A DNA stretch of 12,649 bases from CAYOVG01 sp964407285 (GTDB lineage Bacteria > Desulfobacterota > Syntrophobacteria > Syntrophobacterales > Syntrophobacteraceae), in NCBI GenBank assembly GCA_964407285.1, contig CAYOVG010000200.1, forward strand, positions 1-12,649, read 5' to 3'. The notes below the pieces were generated by a model that searched no databases, was not told the origin of the DNA, and saw nothing but the letters and a program-made list of their open reading frames with translations. This document shows positions 6,119 through 12,649 of this stretch, piece by piece; within the stretch, counting starts at the first letter, position 1; every line of letters starts with the position of its first letter. The translations under genes and the position numbers were made by a program.

Positions 6119-9100
6119 CTATCCGGTAAAAGTGATCGAGTCCCCTGTCCTGAGCACTTTCTCTTTGGGTAGTCGCGGCCGAAGGTCCAGGATGTGCACA
6201 GCTAGTGCAACGGAGCCGCCCATAGTTCTCTCGACGCGTTTCGCCTCATCGTGAAGTAGAGATTCCAGCTCGGTTAATCCAATACGCTGTCCACTGTCCG
6301 GGTGTTCCCAATACCGATCTTCCGCCAGTGTTATGAGCAGACACCCCGACCGGCTGTTCTCAGCCGCCATATACTTCTTGACCAGTTGACTATAGATCGT
6401 GTCGCGCAAGTCGCGTGCTGACCGTCTATCAGCGAGCTTGAGTTCGATCACCCCTTCGTGGTCGGACACGACGGAACGTAAACGAATATCCGTCTCCTTT
6501 TCGTCCGCCGTAACAGCTTCTTGGTCCACCTTGTAAAGACCATTCGCGGAGTGGTTCAGTTCCCGCGCAATCTCACGGCGCATGATCTTCTCATCTTCAA
6601 TACCCGCCCACGCGTCCCTTGGCGACGAGTCGCGTAGTAAAAGGTCATCAAGATCAGCCAGACGATCACACATTATGGCGAACATCATCTCATTTGTAGA
6701 CGGGGGTGCTTCGTGGGTTCTATCGAGCGCGACGGCCTGTGCTTCATCGAACGCAATTGAGTCAATTTCCTGAGCCCAATGCTCCTCGGCAACAGCGAGA
6801 ATGCGGTCCCTAAAGCGTGCGCAAAGTGGATCATTAGCCATCACCAGCTTCGCTGCCCAGCCTTCTTCACCCTTCGCGTTCAGCAGCGCGCTCACGATCT
6901 CGTTTCGTGCGTGTTCAGCTTTATCCCGAGTATCTGGAGAATAGCTGCCCTCGTGCCTGGCATCGTCGTCAGGTCGAACATGATGGTACGCGAGACGAAG
7001 AAGTCGCAGAAGCAAATTCGGCGTGAATGCCCCATCTCTCAGACTAATTGCATCATGACGATCACTGAAAAGAACACTGAACCACTTGACTGCTTCGTTA
7101 CGCTTTCCTGGCTCGACCGTTCGGAGCCGATCCTCAAGTGCTGCTACGCCGAGTCGGGGATCGATCCGCATGAGTGTCGGCAGCCAGACAAAAACAAGCT
7201 CATCCGGCAAAGGACCTTGGAGACGCCGGCGTGCGACGGCCAGCAGGTGTGCGCGCATATCTTCGTCGCCATGCTTAACCATGACACCGATCACCTGCCG
7301 AATGCGCTCGGCGACCCCGATGAGGTCGCTCACATCAGCGATAACATCTCCGTCCGCGCTCAACCATGCTTCGAGACGAGGAAGGAATATTCCGGCGACC
7401 GGGCCCGGCGCGTAGCTAATGTTCTGCAACAGCATCGAATGATTGTGCATACCATATTTCCTCCCCAGTTCCCAGCTCAGCTCTTTGCCAAGTACTGCCT
7501 CCACGGGTGCCGGATGGACATTGACGAGAGTTTCCATCCAACGAGGCAGCCCGTTGAGTTCGATGGGAGCGTATCGCGTCGCAAGCTTCGCCTCTTCGTC
7601 AGTCAGTTTGGTGGCCCATGTAGGATCTTCGGCCTCGGCATAGAGCGCAGCAAGTCCGAGCTGCCAGCGGACTAAATAGGTGTTGCGCTCATCTTTCGGT
7701 CTTTCACTTGGAAGTGTGGGGGATTCTTTACGCCAGATATGCATAAGGGTGCGCCGCAACCGGTCCGCCGTCTCTTTTCCAAATTGCTCTTCGATAAAGC
7801 GTCGGTTCCACCCTGATGCTCGGCTGTTCCGGCCTTCGTGGCTCATTACCCGCCAGAGATTCCAGGCCGTGCTCCAACTGCGTTCAGGCGAAAAGGCGTT
7901 CTCGGGATGCTCAGCGACCTCACGCCAAAACAGAATCCAGCTCGCCCTGTCCTTCGCATCCCGCCGTTCTTGTTGCTTCTTCCGCTCGGCCACCTCTTTC
8001 TCCCGGCGCTTCCGTTCTTTGTCGTGTTTCGGAGGTTTCAGGTGATTGTCGATGACGGCAAGGAGATCTGTCTGATCCGCAACCAGCGGTCTTAGTCCCG
8101 ACACGTGGTCCCGCCAATGCTCACGGTCCAGTGGTAGGCTCATGGCAGCTTCCAAAAGCATGGCCCGTTCGTTGGTGGTACGAGCCGTGTCACTAAGAGC
8201 TTCTTTTATCCAAGCCAGATCCCGCTCCGCTCGAAGCTTGACGGGGCCATCGTGCAGCGTTATTTCTGCCAGACGCTTCCATGGATCGGTGATGGCGTGA
8301 AGAGATTGCACCAGAGAGTCTTCCGCCCAGAAGAGGCGAGCATTCTCGTCGGCACTCAGGCCTGTTAGTCTCTCTTTAAGTGCGTTGTGCGCCTCGTCAT
8401 TGCTGTACTCGTGATGGTGTAGACGCAACGCAAGGACACTCGCGTGAAGCCAGTCATCGTTCTTGCTCATTACAAGCCCACGTACGCAAGTAGCTGCCAA
8501 TGCACTGCTCAGATGCGGACGGTAACTGACAAGGTGAGGCCATTCCTTGCTCCAGCGGAGTCCGTCAGAAACCAACTCGACCAGTCCTTCGCGAAGCGCC
8601 TCAAGGCTCGGTAGATCGAGTTCCGCATTCTGGATCAGACGCGGGAGCCACCAACTCAGGTCGTTGACACTATATTTCCTCCCCTTTACCCGGCATAGAA
8701 CCTGACAGAGCTGATCAACGGAAAGGTCACGCGGAAACATCCTCACGATGGCGTCGCGCGCAATTTCGTCTGGCCAGAGAGGATCACCGGCGGCCACTGC
8801 GCACGCAATATCCTTGAGCCTTGAATCTTCGAGGGTCACCATCACGTCGAGAGCAACCGCCCGCTCTTCTGCCGACCTTTTCGGATCACAGGCGGCCCCG
8901 TGCGCAATGTCGGCGCATTCGCTCATGTGTCCCGCCACGATGAGGTAGAGAAGGGTTATTCGAACATCAGGATTTTCGACACCCGCATCCCAGAGTCGGC
9001 TGACTTCGCTGGCTAATTCCGGCGAAGCGAAGCGGTGGATCTGGATAGGGGGAACACTCAGTCCACGCCAACCGCCCTGGCCATAGCGCTCGACATATGC

Positions 9101-10507
9101 TCGAAGCGCTTGACTGCGCTGCATTTGGGTGAGCGATTCAGGATCACCTTCATCGAGCAGCACGGCAGGCTCATGGTCTCGCAGCATCTCGAATATGCCG
9201 ACATCCGCGAGTGCCAACCAGCCAGCCACCGGTCGTTTCGACGGACGGACAATTGTCCTGCCTTTGGTCTCCGCGAACAGCAGTCGCTTGAGCGCGCGGA
9301 AAGGCATGCCGCGCTCGCGGAGAGCCCGAAGGCGTTCCGCTGCAAGATATTCAGCGATGGACCGGTGGTGAAAACGCACACGCCCATAAGAGGCAAACCC
9401 GAACAAAGGCCGTTCAAGCAATGCTTTTCGTTCATTCGGATTCCAATCCGACAAGATGATCGTTGGATCGAGAGCTGCCTCGCCCTCAATGGCGTCTGAT
9501 GCCACACTGTGCCGGATCGTCAGGCGGCGGGTAACGAGCATCGCGAGCGCCAGTCGGCTGGCTCCCTCAATGGCCTTATCGACCGACAGCTCGGCAGGCT
9601 CGGGCCTGTCCTCCCGCGGCTGCAGCTTGATGCGCGCATTCGCCGCTACCTGATCGCGATGAGTTCGGATACGCTTATGTTCTCGCCAGTCCGCGCAGAG
9701 TTCTATCAGGTCCTGCGGGCGCCGCGCAAACTCCTGTGCGTTCCGTTTTCGCAGGTCGTCCAACAATGCCACAGGACCCTCAACTCCTTGAACCTTAGCG
9801 AATTCGATAATCTGTTCGTCCGATAGCGGCATTAGCGCGACCGTTCGCCAATCGGGGGCAGCTTCTTCGACTCTGTTGCCGGTTTGCCGGTTCTGGTGAT
9901 CGCGCATCGCGATCTTCGCGAAGGTTTCTCCACTTGGCTCCGTCGAAGGCACCGGAGGAATGGGCAGCAGGCGGGGCACAAGCTGTTGGTCGAACGAGAT
10001 CGGCCGCGTCGTTATGACGATCCGGACCCTGCCGAGCTGGCTATCAATGACTTTTCTCAAGCGCTTAAGTGCCTGCTCGAATGACCCACGACTCAGTTTC
10101 AGTTCATCGATCGAGTCGAGGAAGAACGTCGCCACGTCTGATTGCGATGAAAGCCATACGTTCAGGCGAACTTCCTCTTCATTGTCGAGCATGCTCCGAA
10201 GATCCGTTGACGCCAAGAGCGCCAACTCAACGAAGAATGCAGGTTCCCCTGCATCCCACAAGCGTTTAGCCTCTCTACGACATTCATACGTTTTGCCAGC
10301 GCCTGCTTCTGAGATCATCAGCACACGCTTTGACTGCAGCAGGCCCTCCCATGTGGTACCGTTTGACCATCCTAGGCTGACCAGAAATGACTGCTGATCT
10401 GCGTTGCTTAGTTCACCTTCTCGTATGTTTCGAAAAGTTCTTTTGATCACCGTTTCCTTGTTGAACAGGGTATAGCGCTCTGAACCGCCATTAAAGTTGC
10501 TCAGCAT
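6119..10507 (-). CDS. STAND/NACHT-type NTPase with C-terminal PD-(D/E)XK nuclease-like domain
   Basis: Very large protein, 1462 residues, probably an anti-phage sensor-effector. Order: short N-terminus (1-55) with no effector domain; P-loop NTPase (about 58-280) with Walker A SEAGAGKT (66-73; the usual first Gly is Ser), Walker B FFLDSIDEL (128-136) and an ITTRP sensor motif (165-169); a winged-helix-like part ending in RFHHRSIAEYLAAERL (378-393), the typical NACHT-protein HRS-x-EYLAA motif; a long helical stretch (about 430-1300), probably repeats and perhaps the sensor, interrupted by a highly charged, Lys/Arg-rich segment (824-855); and a nuclease-like end (about 1325-1440) with D1340, E1355-L-K1357 in GVIELK, and Q1374/Y1379 in QLVKKY. 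NTPase and C-terminal catalytic-type residues are all present, so it may be active. ATG at 10507 lies nine bases after an attC-like core site, with only a weak ribosome-binding site. This suggests it is an integron cassette gene, unusually large for one. Avs and bNACHT defence proteins usually carry the effector at the N-terminus; here it is C-terminal. The defence role is inferred. Confidence 0.85.
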   Translation of the reverse strand: MLSNFNGGSERYTLFNKETVIKRTFRNIREGELSNADQQSFLVSLGWSNGTTWEGLLQSKRVLMISEAGAGKTYECRREAKRLWDAGEPAFFVELALLASTDLRSMLDNEEEVRLNVWLSSQSDVATFFLDSIDELKLSRGSFEQALKRLRKVIDSQLGRVRIVITTRPISFDQQLVPRLLPIPPVPSTEPSGETFAKIAMRDHQNRQTGNRVEEAAPDWRTVALMPLSDEQIIEFAKVQGVEGPVALLDDLRKRNAQEFARRPQDLIELCADWREHKRIRTHRDQVAANARIKLQPREDRPEPAELSVDKAIEGASRLALAMLVTRRLTIRHSVASDAIEGEAALDPTIILSDWNPNERKALLERPLFGFASYGRVRFHHRSIAEYLAAERLRALRERGMPFRALKRLLFAETKGRTIVRPSKRPVAGWLALADVGIFEMLRDHEPAVLLDEGDPESLTQMQRSQALRAYVERYGQGGWRGLSVPPIQIHRFASPELASEVSRLWDAGVENPDVRITLLYLIVAGHMSECADIAHGAACDPKRSAEERAVALDVMVTLEDSRLKDIACAVAAGDPLWPDEIARDAIVRMFPRDLSVDQLCQVLCRVKGRKYSVNDLSWWLPRLIQNAELDLPSLEALREGLVELVSDGLRWSKEWPHLVSYRPHLSSALAATCVRGLVMSKNDDWLHASVLALRLHHHEYSNDEAHNALKERLTGLSADENARLFWAEDSLVQSLHAITDPWKRLAEITLHDGPVKLRAERDLAWIKEALSDTARTTNERAMLLEAAMSLPLDREHWRDHVSGLRPLVADQTDLLAVIDNHLKPPKHDKERKRREKEVAERKKQQERRDAKDRASWILFWREVAEHPENAFSPERSWSTAWNLWRVMSHEGRNSRASGWNRRFIEEQFGKETADRLRRTLMHIWRKESPTLPSERPKDERNTYLVRWQLGLAALYAEAEDPTWATKLTDEEAKLATRYAPIELNGLPRWMETLVNVHPAPVEAVLGKELSWELGRKYGMHNHSMLLQNISYAPGPVAGIFLPRLEAWLSADGDVIADVSDLIGVAERIRQVIGVMVKHGDEDMRAHLLAVARRRLQGPLPDELVFVWLPTLMRIDPRLGVAALEDRLRTVEPGKRNEAVKWFSVLFSDRHDAISLRDGAFTPNLLLRLLRLAYHHVRPDDDARHEGSYSPDTRDKAEHARNEIVSALLNAKGEEGWAAKLVMANDPLCARFRDRILAVAEEHWAQEIDSIAFDEAQAVALDRTHEAPPSTNEMMFAIMCDRLADLDDLLLRDSSPRDAWAGIEDEKIMRREIARELNHSANGLYKVDQEAVTADEKETDIRLRSVVSDHEGVIELKLADRRSARDLRDTIYSQLVKKYMAAENSRSGCLLITLAEDRYWEHPDSGQRIGLTELESLLHDEAKRVERTMGGSVALAVHILDLRPRLPKEKVLRTGDSITFTG

Positions 10508-10515
10508 CCCACACA

Positions 10516-10625
10516 GGATAACATGAGGCTAAGCGGCAGCACGAAAATGGTACTTAGTCTTGCTTGATGTCGATAACTGTGATGACATCACGTGGCCGCG
10601 CCGTCCGCTTGATCCGCTCGTTAGC
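10516..10625 (-). other. attC: attC-like integron recombination site (about 110 bp)
   Basis: On the minus strand it begins GCTAACGA (R''-like, 10625-10618) and ends GTTATCC (R'-like, 10522-10516). The outer TAAC/GTTA pair is followed inward by AAGCGG (in ATCAAGCGGAC) pairing with CCGCTT, then an unpaired A, then CGGC pairing with GCTG through one G-T wobble. An unpaired base beside this inner box is characteristic of attC. The central part holds a GTGATG/CATCAC hairpin. The first 27 bases match the site at 11685-11745 at 22 positions. The TAA stop of the upstream 345-residue gene lies within GCTAAC, as is common in cassettes. Confidence 0.72.
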
Positions 10626-11658
10626 GCTTCCCTGATGTAATGGCAACTATGTTGACGACGGTACGCATCGCTTCTGCACAAAGAGCAGCATCTTTATACC
10701 CAGCAGTGCGTCTGTGCTGAAGTTCGTTCGCAAGACTCAAAGAAGCTTTGGCGTGCCTTCTTAATGCCTCGTTGTGACTACCTGCATACTCTGAAAGGAA
10801 ATATGCCTCAAGCATCCTATATGCATCCGTATCGCTCGGTCTTAAGCCATCTATGGTGCTATGCACCTCCGACCTGTAAACCGCTTGAGCCAAGGAGATA
10901 AGGCACTCCCGGCAAAGGAGGCCCACAGCCTGAAACTCTTCCTCTCGCACAGCCCGTGTAAGCTGCACAATTATTCCGTCAATATTCCTATCAACTCTTT
11001 CCCACCCAGTGGGCTCTCGGTTCGGTTCAGCGGGGTTACGTTCTTCCGCTCCAGCCAAATCCTCAATTAAATGCTGATAGAGATTCCGTATATATTCCCT
11101 TCGTGATTGGTATGTTGGGAGATCACCGTTGCGCCAGCGGCCATACCAAGCCCAAAGATCTTCAAATGGGTTGGGGTCTTGTTTGCCTAGTTCATTGAGC
11201 TTTTCTCTGATTTCATACCTACGTTCTCTGTATTCTTGGTTCCTGTCACCAATTATTGGCCCTCCCGTCGCAACGGCAGTCATCACATCCTTTTGAGCCT
11301 CGATAAGTCGTTCCAGTTCCGTCTTTTCGAATTCGCTTCTGTCCACAAGAAATGAACGAGCAGACATCTCATGAACGGTCAACTCAGCTGGAAGGACGGA
11401 TTTGATGGCCTTCTCGATCAACATGTGGGATTCGCTTGGCAAGTCCCAAGCCGAATCTTGATCTTTGAATCTTTCTAAGTCACCGGCTCTACAGCGAAGT
11501 GTAACATTAAGACCGACCCGAGTACTACCCGAATACCTCTGGCCTGATCCTATCTCCAGTTTACACCTGCTGAGCAGGTCAGCCTCCTCATGAGCATTTA
11601 GCTCCCGAAGGTAAGAAATCGCACTCAGTCGGACGGTATCTGGGTTTGGAATCTTCAT
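10621..11658 (-). CDS. Unrecognised cassette-borne protein, possibly defence-related
   Basis: 345-residue soluble protein with no signal peptide or membrane helix; I cannot assign a function. The N-terminal part (1-105) looks like a mixed alpha/beta domain. A charged helical segment follows (about 108-160, e.g. RRYEIREKLNEL), then WAWYGRWRNGDLPTYQSRRE (about 168-187), which I associate only loosely with a family of uncharacterised bacterial proteins. The C-terminal 110 residues are helical (LLCRECLISLAQAVY; LANELQHRRTAGYKDAALC), vaguely reminiscent of HEPN or abortive-infection C-terminal domains, but a clean R-x4-6-H catalytic motif is not evident. The ATG at 11658 has a weak AGAAG upstream. 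The gene sits between two attC-like sites and its TAA is part of the downstream one, so it is a complete single-gene cassette of about 1.17 kb. GC content looks lower than in pepA. Function with the following NTPase-nuclease is possible but unproven. Confidence 0.8.
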   Translation of the reverse strand: MKIPNPDTVRLSAISYLRELNAHEEADLLSRCKLEIGSGQRYSGSTRVGLNVTLRCRAGDLERFKDQDSAWDLPSESHMLIEKAIKSVLPAELTVHEMSARSFLVDRSEFEKTELERLIEAQKDVMTAVATGGPIIGDRNQEYRERRYEIREKLNELGKQDPNPFEDLWAWYGRWRNGDLPTYQSRREYIRNLYQHLIEDLAGAEERNPAEPNREPTGWERVDRNIDGIIVQLTRAVREEEFQAVGLLCRECLISLAQAVYRSEVHSTIDGLRPSDTDAYRMLEAYFLSEYAGSHNEALRRHAKASLSLANELQHRRTAGYKDAALCAEAMRTVVNIVAITSGKR

Positions 11659-11684
11659 ATTCTTCTATTGTCCATCACATCGCG

Positions 11685-11745
11685 CACTAACACCCACATA
11701 ACCGGCGCCATGCTTCACCGGCGTCCGGTTGATGTGGTCGTTAGC
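11685..11745 (-). other. attC: attC integron recombination site (61 bp, 59-base-element type)
   Basis: On the minus strand the site starts GCTAACGA (R''-like) and ends GTTAGTG (R'-like). The two halves fold as: CTAAC with GTTAG; CCACAT with ATGTGG; an unpaired C; AACCGG with CCGGTT; an unpaired A; CGCC with GGCG; and a loop of about 10 bases. Both unpaired bases are in the same half, which is the hallmark of attC hairpins recognised by integron integrases and determines which strand is recombined. The site follows the toxin-antitoxin genes and precedes the 345-residue gene, exactly where a cassette junction should be. The core R''/R' sequences are slightly off the RYYYAAC/GTTRRRY consensus. 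Confidence 0.8.
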
Positions 11746-11774
11746 AAATGCAGTCACACAGTATGAAGAAGTGG

Positions 11775-11795
11775 AGAAACAGCCCCTTGCGGGGC
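11775..11795 (-). terminator. Rho-independent terminator after the antitoxin gene
   Basis: On the minus strand GCCCC-GCAA-GGGGC forms a 5-bp GC stem with a 4-base loop, followed by TGTTTCT. It starts one base after the antitoxin stop codon. The T-tract is imperfect. It would limit read-through from the toxin-antitoxin cassette into the next cassette. Confidence 0.6.
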
Positions 11796-11796
11796 G

Positions 11797-12081
11797 TCAT
11801 GCCGCCGTTTTGAGAGTGACACGCATGCCTGCCCTTGTCGCAAGAGTAATAAGCATTTCAAGGCTGAATTTCTCCCATTTGCCCCTTATCAGGTCGGAAA
11901 CCCTGGACTGACTCACACCGAGGATTTCTGCCGCCCTGGCTTGCGTCAGTTCTTTGGATTTAATGAATTTGCGGAGTTCCGCCATCAGTTCGGCACGCAT
12001 CTGAAGAATTGCGGCTTCACCTTCAGAAAATCCAAGATCAATAAATACGTTGCCGGAAGAGTCGAGAATGTCCTCACTCAT
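11797..12081 (-). CDS. higA: HigA-type XRE-family antitoxin
   Basis: 94-residue helix-turn-helix protein expected to bind and neutralise the toxin encoded just upstream and to repress their shared promoter. The HTH is at about 45-70: LTQARAAEILGVSQSRVSDLIRG, with the recognition helix around QSRVSDLIRG, of the type found in HigA/XRE antitoxins. The N-terminal 35 residues (acidic, FSEGEAAILQMRAELM) probably contact the toxin. The ATG at 12081 overlaps the toxin stop in an ATGA, so the pair is translationally coupled, with toxin first as in higBA operons. A terminator hairpin follows directly and an attC-like site lies 51 bases further on. Toxin-antitoxin pairs are frequent in chromosomal integrons, where they are thought to stabilise the array. 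I use higA in the sense of family, not demonstrated orthology. Confidence 0.9.
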   Translation of the reverse strand: MSEDILDSSGNVFIDLGFSEGEAAILQMRAELMAELRKFIKSKELTQARAAEILGVSQSRVSDLIRGKWEKFSLEMLITLATRAGMRVTLKTAA

Positions 12082-12398
12082 AGGTTACCTCTAATTTGCC
12101 TGTACCTTTGATGAGCCAATTGAATATCTTGTCGGCTCGTTTTGCGGCTCTTCTTCTGAAATGAATGAAGGACGTAGATTGCGTCCCGAAACCTGGCCAC
12201 ATAGATTACCCGCCACTCACCCAATGCATGAATACGGATTTCCTTTACCCCCGGTCCGATAGCCTCCATCGGCTTCCAATCGCTCGGTTCAATTCCGCTT
12301 TGAACTGCACGGAGTTCGAAACCTGCGGCGCGACGGGCCTCATCCGGGAAATTTCGAAGGTCGTCCAGGCTCGACCCTACGAATTTCAATGGCTTCAT
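12078..12398 (-). CDS. higB: HigB/Gp49-like toxin (RelE superfamily)
   Basis: 106-residue basic protein of the phage-derived Gp49-like/HigB family, ribosome-dependent mRNA endonucleases of the RelE fold. Recognisable parts are the early LDDLRNFPDEARRAAGFEL helix, the central GVKEIRI and EWRVIYVARF strands, and the late YVLHSFQKKSRKTSRQDI (about 75-92), with the basic residues that act at the ribosome in this family. The length is normal. ATG at 12398 lies only about 13 bases from the -10 element, so the transcript would have a very short leader and no strong ribosome-binding site. Low toxin translation relative to the coupled antitoxin would be consistent with that. The antitoxin gene overlaps its 3' end by 4 bases. 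Confidence 0.9.
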   Translation of the reverse strand: MKPLKFVGSSLDDLRNFPDEARRAAGFELRAVQSGIEPSDWKPMEAIGPGVKEIRIHALGEWRVIYVARFRDAIYVLHSFQKKSRKTSRQDIQLAHQRYRQIRGNL

Positions 12399-12410
12399 AA
12401 GCGCATGCTC

Positions 12411-12438
12411 ATTATATAAGTTTTTATATATTTTACAA
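12411..12438 (-). promoter_or_regulatory. Promoter of the toxin-antitoxin operon
   Basis: Minus strand TTGTAA (12438-12433), 16-base spacer, TATAAT (12416-12411), a perfect -10 hexamer within an AT-rich stretch. The toxin ATG is about 12 bases downstream of the -10. Integron cassettes normally lack promoters, but toxin-antitoxin cassettes are a known exception. Confidence 0.65.
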
Positions 12439-12603
12439 GTTCAAGCTGGTAAAACTCAAGCGGGATAGCGGCATACTCGACCTCCCTGAGTATGTAAGGA
12501 CCGAGATAGGGACCGAGAGATTCCACGCAACTCCTTGTCCGGCCCTCTCCACAAAGATCCTGCTTCCCACGGCAATCACTCTTAATGTTACCAAGCCGTA
12601 GCC
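12439..12603 (-). other. Stretch without a convincing gene
   Basis: Two or three minus-strand frames are open for about 50-60 codons here (one ending in VKYIKTYIMSMRL just before the toxin ATG), but none has a credible start with a ribosome-binding site or a motif I recognise. I see no attC-type core sites. It may be the 3' remnant of a gene interrupted or displaced by the intron-like element to its right. Confidence 0.35.
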
Positions 12604-12649
12604 GTAGGACGGCCAGTTACCCGACCGCCCCGGCACAGATCCCGGCGTG
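12604..12649 (-). mobile_element. 3' end of a group IIC-like intron (part of domain V, domain VI)
   Basis: On the minus strand the edge reads CACGCCGGGATCTGTG, like the 3' half of domain V in bacterial group IIC introns (CACG-TCCGG-TTCTGTG). It is followed by a hairpin GGGCGGTC (12630-12623), loop GGGTAACT, GGCCGTCC (12614-12607), all eight pairs formed with two G-T wobbles, which fits domain VI. The sequence then ends CTAC (12607-12604), a usual intron 3' end. Introns of this class encode a reverse transcriptase-maturase and often insert at terminators or integron attC sites. The rest would lie beyond the window, so this is a motif-based guess. Confidence 0.5.

Noticed and set aside
6779..7675. 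298-residue plus-strand open frame inside the NTPase gene
   Set aside because: Shadow of the 1462-residue gene; no domain or ribosome-binding site.
12433..12636. 67-residue minus-strand open frame beginning with GTG
   Set aside because: Its start falls in the intron-like domain VI region, there is no ribosome-binding site, and competing frames are equally open.

Overview
The window reads as accessory DNA on a GC-rich bacterial chromosome, probably a metagenome contig. The lineage is uncertain. The leucyl aminopeptidase and the quinol-type NO reductase would fit a proteobacterium or a Desulfobacterota-like organism, but nothing here is diagnostic and no rRNA or tRNA gene is present.

Left part (1-6118), ordinary-looking genes. 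A quinol-dependent nitric oxide reductase runs on the minus strand from 1699 to about 110. There the family similarity stops abruptly, and positions 2 to about 115 read on the plus strand as a piece of class II DAHP synthase, so the contig end is a junction between two unrelated genes. A 680-base gap follows, with a candidate promoter for the reductase and a G-free, C-rich tandem-repeat tract. Then come pepA (plus strand), a hairpin-rich spacer, two separate SAM-dependent methyltransferase genes (minus strand), and a gap with strong perfect inverted repeats.

Right part (6119-12649), accessory region that I interpret as an integron gene-cassette array read on the minus strand. In reading order it holds: a fragment resembling the 3' end (domains V/VI) of a group IIC intron at the window edge; a HigB/HigA-type toxin-antitoxin pair with its own promoter and terminator; a 61-bp attC-like site with two extrahelical bases; a 345-aa unrecognised, possibly defence-related protein whose stop codon lies inside the next attC-like site; that second attC-like site (about 110 bp); and a 1462-aa STAND/NACHT-type NTPase with a C-terminal PD-(D/E)XK nuclease-like domain. 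No integrase gene is in the window and no third attC is visible after the large gene.

The most interesting object is the large NTPase-nuclease, a plausible anti-phage protein that appears to be carried as an unusually large (about 4.4 kb) integron cassette beside a toxin-antitoxin cassette and an unknown partner gene. The defence role is inferred from domain architecture and neighbourhood and is not shown directly.
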